Source: Arenibacter sp. F26102
Lineage (GTDB): Bacteria > Bacteroidota > Bacteroidia > Flavobacteriales > Flavobacteriaceae
Reading direction: 5' to 3'
Length of the DNA stretch: 64,000 nt
Assembly: GCF_023015865.1 (NCBI RefSeq)
Contig: NZ_JALKBC010000015.1
Coordinates: 1-64,000, forward strand
Positions 1 through 7,000 of this stretch are shown in pieces (within the stretch, counting starts at the first letter, position 1; the number at the start of each line of letters is the position of its first letter). A model generated the notes under the pieces. The model was not told where the DNA came from and made no database searches. It saw only the letters and a program-made list of their open reading frames with translations. A program made the translations under genes and the position numbers.

Positions 1-48
1 TACGTAATACCGTGAACGTTTCTCGCTATATAAAATATAAACGAACAT
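1..48 (-). CDS. GIY-YIG nuclease, N-terminal fragment running off the left edge
   Basis: The first 48 bases, read on the minus strand from an ATG at 48-46, encode the same first 16 residues (MFVYILYSEKRSRYYV) as the two complete copies to the right. The gene leaves the window at position 1, so nothing can be said of its C-terminus. It shows that the array continues leftwards by at least one more unit. Confidence 0.85.
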   Translation of the reverse strand, partial: MFVYILYSEKRSRYYV

Positions 49-60
49 ATTCTATCTTTC

Positions 61-180
61 TTGGGGTGGTCACGCCCAAAGCGTGACGACCTCCGCGTCC
101 CAAACGCGGCGCGATAACAATACCATTGGCTTTGCAAGCCGGGCTAGACCTGCCACGCCGTCAGCGTGGTACACCCCGAA
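61..180. repeat. Palindrome block, copy 1: four hairpins closed by an outer stem
   Basis: Perfect or near-perfect inverted repeats lie one after another. The outer stem pairs 61-68 with 172-179 (GGGGTG/CACCCC core). Hairpin A is 69-87 (GTCACGC/GCGTGAC), hairpin B 93-109 (CCGCGT/ACGCGG), hairpin C 128-140 (GGCTT/AAGCC) and hairpin D 152-170 (CCACGC/GCGTGG). Together they can fold as a multi-armed, cloverleaf-like structure. The block is clearly more GC-rich than its surroundings and overlaps the C-terminal codons of the GIY-YIG gene. The fold was drawn by hand; no energy was calculated. Confidence 0.8.
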
Positions 181-408
181 ATGGTCATCTATAAAACGTT
201 TTGCTCCTCTTTTCTTTATTCGCCGCTCCAAAATTAAGGCTTCCGAGCGGGACAATACTTCCAGTTGCAAAACTAATTTCCAAGGGGCTCCACTCTTGGT
301 AGAAGGAACAATCCCGAGGTTATGTCTTTTCAATCTTTTTATTGTATCCGTAGTCTGACCTACGTAATACCGTGAACGTTTCTCGCTATATAAAATATAA
401 ACGAACAT
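70..408 (-). CDS. Small GIY-YIG nuclease-family protein, array copy
   Basis: 112 residues. The N-terminal ~80 residues are a single GIY-YIG domain: the VYIL and YYVG strands (the GIY-YIG signature), then an Arg in the IKRLKRHN helix and a Glu in the SEALILERRIKK helix that match the catalytic Arg and Glu of the family. The family includes UvrC-like, homing and uncharacterised stand-alone endonucleases, and the substrate here is unknown. The last ~33 residues are rich in Ala, Val, Leu and Arg, do not look like part of the fold, and are encoded by the palindrome block at 61-180. The next copy lies 21 bp upstream on the same strand. Nuclease activity is likely from the conserved residues, but the biological role is open. 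Confidence 0.85.
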   Translation of the reverse strand: MFVYILYSEKRSRYYVGQTTDTIKRLKRHNLGIVPSTKSGAPWKLVLQLEVLSRSEALILERRIKKRGAKRFIDDHFGVYHADGVAGLARLAKPMVLLSRRVWDAEVVTLWA

Positions 409-420
409 ATTCTATCTTTC

Positions 421-540
421 TTGGGGTGGTCACGCCCAAAACGTGACGACCTCCGCGTCCCAAACGCGGCGCGATAACAATACCATTGGCTTTGCAAGCC
501 GGGCTAGACCTGCCACGCCGTCAGCGTGGTACACCCCGAA
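421..540. repeat. Palindrome block, copy 2
   Basis: Same block as 61-180, shifted by 360 bp. The only change is G to A at 441, in the loop-proximal pair of hairpin A. It gives a G-U wobble in minus-strand RNA but a C-A mismatch in plus-strand RNA. Confidence 0.8.
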
Positions 541-768
541 ATGGTCATCTATAAAACGTTTCGCTCCCCTTTTCTTTATTCGCCGCTCCAAAATTAAGGC
601 TTCCGAGCGGGACAATACTTCCAGTTGCAAAACTAATTTCCAAGGGGCTCCACTCTTGGTAGAAGGAACAATCCCGAGGTTATGTCTTTTCAATCTTTTT
701 ATTGTATCCGTAGTCTGACCTACGTAATACCGTGAACGTTTCTCGCTATATAAAATATAAACGAACAT
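430..768 (-). CDS. Small GIY-YIG nuclease-family protein, second array copy
   Basis: 112 residues, identical to the copy at 70-408 except for Phe instead of Leu three residues from the end. The other two base differences in the coding region (562 and 568) are synonymous. It has the same GIY-YIG domain with conserved Tyr, Arg and Glu positions and the same palindrome-encoded tail. The Leu to Phe change arises from a G to A change at 441. On the transcribed (minus) strand this turns a C-G pair of the first hairpin into a G-U wobble, so the predicted RNA stem survives. Two intact adjacent copies argue that the product is either selected or being copied together with the repeat. Confidence 0.85.
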   Translation of the reverse strand: MFVYILYSEKRSRYYVGQTTDTIKRLKRHNLGIVPSTKSGAPWKLVLQLEVLSRSEALILERRIKKRGAKRFIDDHFGVYHADGVAGLARLAKPMVLLSRRVWDAEVVTFWA

Positions 769-780
769 ATTCTATCTTTC

Positions 781-900
781 TTGGGGTGGTCACGCCCAAA
801 GCGTGACGACCTCCGCGTCCCAAACGCGGCGCGATAACAATACCATTGGCTTTGCAAGCCAGGCTAGACCTGCCACGCCGTCAGCGTGGTACACCCCGAA
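781..900. repeat. Palindrome block, copy 3, at the right end of the array
   Basis: Same block as 61-180, shifted by 720 bp. The only change is G to A at 861, which falls just outside hairpin C in an unpaired position. The array's homology ends exactly with the outer stem of this block. Confidence 0.8.
790..900 (-). pseudogene. GIY-YIG gene remnant, C-terminal tail only
   Basis: This holds the stop codon and last ~36 codons of a third copy. Homology to the repeat ends at 900, and the frame upstream runs into unrelated AT-rich sequence with no start codon or nuclease domain. What remains is almost exactly the palindrome-rich block (781-900), not a random fragment of the gene. Confidence 0.8.
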
Positions 901-999
901 TTTTGATAGAACTGAATATTTTAATTGGAAAATTCAATCCTATTTTTTCGGACTGCAAATATAGCATAATCCTTCTAAATACAAAGTTATAAGGCATAA

Positions 1000-1030
1000 A
1001 AAAGGGCGCTAAAAATTTTAGTGCCCTTTT
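1000..1030 (-). terminator. Rho-independent terminator of the giant adhesin gene
   Basis: A stem of about 15 pairs (AAAAGGGCGCTAAAA against TTTTAGTGCCCTTTT, one G-U) lies 28 bp past the stop codon of the minus-strand adhesin. Read on the minus strand the stem ends in a T-rich run. The T and A tracts on both sides would also let it work in the other direction. Confidence 0.8.
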
Positions 1031-1057
1031 CATGGAAAAATACAGGTAATATCTGTT

Positions 1058-4000
1058 CTATCTATAGAGGGTAAAATGTCCGAAAAATTGCTGTTTATCT
1101 TCATCGTTCGCATTCACTTCATACCAATAGTCTCCAGAAGGCACTGCCTTGCCCTCATAATTACCATCCCATCCGGATACCTGGTTCAAAATGGCCACTA
1201 CCCTTCCATAACGATCATATATCTTGACTTCAATATTTGGAAAATAATCCCTATTTCCTGGATACCATTCATCATTCATATTATCCCCGTTGGGTGTAAA
1301 GAAATTGGGAACCTCCAACATACCAGTGAACTTAAAGGGTATGGTTATGGTTGCCTCACACCCCATTAGATCTACCACTCTTACATTAACATTGGCATCT
1401 TGATTGGATAAAAACACATTTACTGCGCCATAGGAATCCCCTTGGAAAAAATACTCATAACCTCCATAGCCCCCTGTGGCCGTAGCCGTTACCTCATTAG
1501 GACCAGTTTTTATTGCCGTCAAGGTCAGGGGCTCATAGGCCTCCACACTAAAGTCAATAGATGTTGCACATCCATTTTCATGGTAGATATAAACAGTATG
1601 GTCACCTGCGCTCAAATCACCAAAAACTGTTTGTGTATTGGCCATGGTCATATCGTCAACATCCAATGAAAATAACAATCTTGGCATTAAACTAGCATCC
1701 GTCATACGAATGGTGACCGTACTATTGGGGAATATCCCTTCACAACCGTATTCCACAATCGGCTCAGAACTTAGGTCTACACCGATCATGATCGGAACCA
1801 CTACGTTTGACTCACAACCCATGGCATCCTGAACAAACACCACATATGTTTCTCCTCCCATAAGGTTATCGAAAAACAAAGTATCGTTTCTAACAAAAAC
1901 TTCATCCCCAACAGAGTTTGGACCAATCATCTTCGTCTCGTAATATTCTACCCCGCTCAAGGCATCCACAAAAGGCGTTCCTCCCACTATAGTCAGCTGT
2001 GCGGAACCGTCCGAAGCATTAATACAGGTTTCCGGTGTAGTTTCCACATTGGCCACTAACAATTCTTCCGGTTCCGTTAGGATCAACGTACTTTTCTCAC
2101 TACAACCTTTTTCATCTTGAATTAATATTTCATAGGTCCCTGGAGCAAGGTCGGTAAACATAAATTCATTAGGGTTCAAGGGGTCGCTGAAAAATTCGTT
2201 AAAGTCTGGCGAAATAGCAAACTGAATCAACCCCTCCCCTCCTGATGTCACTTCTATACCAATGGAACCATCCATCAAACCATTGCAAGTAATCGGGTTG
2301 GACACTATGCTAAACTCAATTGGAGCTGGCCGGACAATTTCTAATGGACCTTTTATATCACCGCAAATTAGTCCACTTGTAACACCAATATAATAATCTG
2401 TTCCCTCAGGCAAGCCTTCAAAAGTACCATCATCCTGCGCAGGTCTAAAAATACTGGAAGATGCATTTGGAGAAAATGGATTTCCAGGATCTCCCAAGTA
2501 TAGGGTATACTGATAGTTCCCTACACCACCGGCTGCGAACGATTCAATCCTACCATCCAATTCAGAGGCACAGGAAATGTCATCTGGTAAATTAGGAACT
2601 AACTCAACTTGTTCCGCATCTACAAGACTTATCCCTTGAGACCGAACATTATTACAAACATTAAGGCCCAAAATATCCTTCTTACGAATATCATATTGAT
2701 AAAATCCAGGTCCAACATCAATCAATGCAAAACTACCGATCATGTCCATATATGGATCAGCGGGTGCCGAATCATAAGCCCTATATTCATATGCAAAACC
2801 CACTTCCGGGTTCTCCACACTAAGTCTTATTTGCCCATGTCCACCACAGCCTGGGGCCTGAACCTGTACTAATCTAGGTTGAATAGGTGGTGGCGGATTA
2901 ACATAATATGGTTGCGTAATACCAATACAACCATAACTTGATGAAACTTCTATAGCATACCAGCCTGCACTTATAAATCCTCCAGTTGTACTTTCAAATG
3001 TTGGCGCATCTTGCAGTCCACTTCTGGACAACTCGTCAATTATATCGTTGCTGCCCAAATAGATCAACTGGTATTTATAGCCTGCTCCCAAAACACCGCC
3101 CGAAGCTCCTGCCGTTGCGGTTAAAGCGTCTCCCGTTGTGGGGTCAAATGCCTCCAGGACCGCGTTGTTACCTCCAGGACACACCAAGCTTTGCGGTTCC
3201 CTTATACCCGCAATGATGGGGTCAATAGAACTTAACAAAACATCAAAAGTAGCCTCGCACCCCTCTACATCCCTAATTGAAATCCTATAATTACCACTAG
3301 CAAGATTATCAAACTCATTGTTGGTGCCAAAAACAATAGTTTCAACAAAGTTATTGCTCCCCAATGGGGTTTCTATAGAAAGGGAATACTCATAGGGCAC
3401 AATATCCCATCCTCCTAAACCTGTAGCCTCTATCTTGCCCGTATTGTCGTTACAACTAACGTTGCCTATTTCCAAAGCGCTTATGGTTAAAGGTCCGTTT
3501 GGCGTTCTTATGGTTGCAACATTGCTGATTCCAGAACACTTTGGATTTCCTTGCTCCTTAACAACTACTCTAAAACTACCTCCAGGAAGATCTGTTATTA
3601 CTGCTGGGTTTCCTGAAACTGACATATCAATAATTCCATTCCCATTGGTAACCGGAGTGGATCCTGAAAAATCACCTCCATTGGTAAAGCCAATATCATT
3701 AGGACGATATATCCAATATTCATAAATCCCACTATACGGTTGTAATTCAATATTTAATGCGCCATCATCCGCTCCAAAACAACTAACAGGCTTGGCTTCG
3801 GCTATGGTTACAGTAGGTACAATGGGTGCATCAACAAAATGCGGTTCTATTGGGTAGTCACACCCTCCTGCATCAGAGATGAGTAGGCGATATTCCCCTG
3901 CCTGCATTGGAAGATCAAAAGTCACAGAAGACCCACTAGGTTGATTCACATCGGAAACAAAAACAATCGAAGATCCTTGATCTCTAATTGTGAAATTTAA

Positions 4001-7000
4001 AGTTCCAGTTACGGTTACTGTAATATTTTCAGGGTCTTCACAATTCATAGGCGTATTCCTAGTAATTACCGCAGTTACATTACTTGGTGGATCTAACACA
4101 ATCGGAGCCGGAATCACAAATTCACAACCATTATTATCCACAGCATATACATCAAAGGTCTGTTGTGACCCTGTGTCTATAATTTCAAAATCAAATGTAT
4201 TCCCTCCCGTCTGATAACTATCTGTCGCATTCAGCTTATATCCATAAGGTCCACCATTTCCGAAATCAGTTACAGTTGCTGTGATTGTAGTTGTACTAAA
4301 ACGGTTTGCACCAGTTTCGCATAGGAACGGCGGTGCACTGGCAACTATAGCAAATATCGGAGGCTCTATAATTACAACCTGCTGCTGATCAATACAACCT
4401 CTATCAGTAACAACTTCAACTACATAGGTATTGGGCCCTAATCCGGAAAACGAACCGGATACATTGGTTGCAACAGGGGTAGCGGCCCCGGACAATGGCA
4501 AGCTGCCTACATACAAATTGAACTCTTGGATACCATCAGTATCCGTATTAGGTACCAATGAAACATTTATGCTACCATCACTTAGACCATTACAACTCAC
4601 ATTACTTTCTCCCGTGCTAAATATCGATGGTTGCACAGGAGCCAAACTAATAATGTCTTCTACCAGATAAGAACACGCTACAGCTGGAATACCTCCTGTT
4701 ACCTCCCTATCAGTAACCAGAACCTCATATGTTCCTGGCAATAAATTACTAAATACACCATTATTGGTTTGAGTGTAGGAAACAGGATTTCCTAAATAAT
4801 CTGTTCCCGTTAACAGATATTCAAAATCACCACTACCACCATCTGCCGTGACTGTTATCTCTCCATCATTATCCTCACAAGTAGGAGGTTGCGTAAATTC
4901 CCCAAAGGCTGATAGGACTTGGTATACCTCAGCAACGTCGTTTACAAAGCATCCATTTGCATCGATTATATGCACTGGAAAGCTTCCTATTCCAAACACT
5001 GTAAATGTAGCCTGTGTTGGAGATCCTGGAACATAAATTGGTGTTTGACTTACTCCATTTAAGGTAAACGTAGGTGTGTCGATATTACCAGGCATTTCAA
5101 CTATTATGGTAAATCCACCTGCGGGTGTTGTAACGTCACACTGGTTATCTACCGTAATATCAGGTGCTGGCAATGGTGGATCCATTTGAATAACTGCCGC
5201 GGACGTGCGGTACTCACAATTACGCGAATCCCGCACCCATATATCATAATTTGTTCCTGGCGCCAATGAACCTGCCAATGCTACTGTAGAAATATTGCTA
5301 AAATCATCCGAAAGGTCCCCTGGAGTAAGTGTACCATCCCTGTCGACAGCTGCTCCGGAAGGAACAAAAGCATATTCATAGGGGCCACCAGCTCCTCCGC
5401 TACCTCTAACTGTAAGTTGCCCAAGCGCATTACAATTAGCATTTTGATTGCTAATCACGTCTACTCTAGGTGAATTGGTAAATATTGTAATGGTATCACC
5501 ATCAGCGCATCCGTCGGTATCTACCACTACAATTCCGTAATTACCTGGCTCATATCCTATAAACGATCCTGTCGTAATAGCGGTTGTCCTTGTGTCCACT
5601 ACCTCACCCGTATCTAAATTTGTCAGCTCAATTTCCAAGCTTCCTACCGCACCTGTAACTGTATAATCTAAATCATATTTTATTTGACCGGTCGGGTCAC
5701 AAGCACCATCTACAGAAGTTAATGCCACCTCTAAAGATGAGGCTCTTTCAGGGGATTCTATAATTTGCTCATAGTAACACCCTGTTCCCTGATCGAACAC
5801 TTCTACCGTAAAAGACTCACCTGCCTGTATATTTGGGAAACAATGATTTCGAACTATAGGAGCTCCCCCCAAAGGAATCCACGAATTGGCTGGTATTTCA
5901 ACCCTACGAATATTAAAAGGCCCCGTACCGCCCGCAATGTCCACACAATGTGTAAAACCAGCTGCATTACAAGTGGTCGGGATAGTTGGATCCGGAATAA
6001 TAATGACTTCGTTGGAGCCTATTGTTAAAGAATCTTCATCCACACATCCCCTAGAATCGATAGTAATTACACGATAATTACCTTGTACCAAAGCGGAATC
6101 TTCAATCGTTAAAGGAATATCTGCTGCAGTAATATTATGCTGAATATATAATTGATTCCCAAAAACATTTTCAACTATAATCGTAAAGTCTGGTACTCCA
6201 TCCGCGATATTGTCAATTATCACCCCTCCTGACGCAATGGTTGTTGCTGAACATGTTGCATCAATAGGTGTGATGGATGTGTTTGGTGGATCAATTCCAT
6301 CGTCTGCAATGGTGACCGAGGCAATTGTAGTAATACAGCTATTGGCATCCTTTACCAAATATTCATAAGTACCTGCAGATAAACTGGAATATACAGTTTG
6401 ACTACTAAAATTATAAGTATTTGTAGGGTCGGGATTGTTAGGATCTTCCACCAAGACCCCCACCGGCGCCAAAACCACCTGAAAAGGTGGTAATCCGGAA
6501 GATACGGTTGGAATTACCTCTATAAAACCACTGTTCGGGTCTGAACAACTAGGTCCAACTGCGCGATGTGTAGCAGCTATTGGTGCAGGTTGTGCAAAAG
6601 TAATTGGACTAGAAATATTGGTACAACCGTTATTATCGGTTATCTCTACGGTATAATCACCACTACCAGCAAAAGGCACGGTATAATTGAACGGATTCGA
6701 AGGTATGGCACCGCCATCAACGGGATTACCATCCAATAAAATGATATAGGAAGTTGCACTTAAATCAGCGATATTCCCACCATTTACCCGAATTTCCAAT
6801 TCGCCATTGCCACCACAAGGAATTTCGGTAGCTACATCTAAGTTTATTTGTACTTGAGGCGGAATTCGTACTGTAATGGCATCAGAACAATTATTACCAT
6901 CCACTACTTCTATAGTGTAATTTCCCGGTACCAAATTATTAAAAGTAAAAGTACCAGCTGTTCCTGGAGTCTGTAATGCTCCGCCATTTATTCTATACTG

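Larger units (their letters stand above)
1..900. repeat. Tandem array of a 360-bp GIY-YIG unit, 2.5 copies, open at the left edge
   Basis: Positions 1-360 and 361-720 are near-identical direct repeats, and 721-900 repeats the first 180 bases of the unit. By eye the first two units differ at only three positions (81/441, 202/562, 208/568), and the third copy adds one difference at 861. Each complete unit carries one minus-strand GIY-YIG gene spanning the unit junction. The right end stops sharply at 900, where unique AT-rich DNA begins. The left end is cut by the window, so the true copy number is unknown. The near identity means recent amplification or ongoing homogenisation. No transposase or flanking target duplication was seen. 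Confidence 0.97.

Noticed and set aside
83-718. Plus-strand open frames of 91 codons (83-358 and 443-718) opposite the GIY-YIG genes
   Set aside because: They are antisense to a clear nuclease domain, have no recognisable motif and exist because the repeat is copied.
1-900. CRISPR array
   Set aside because: The repeats are 360 bp and carry a protein gene. There are no short repeats with unique spacers and no cas genes.
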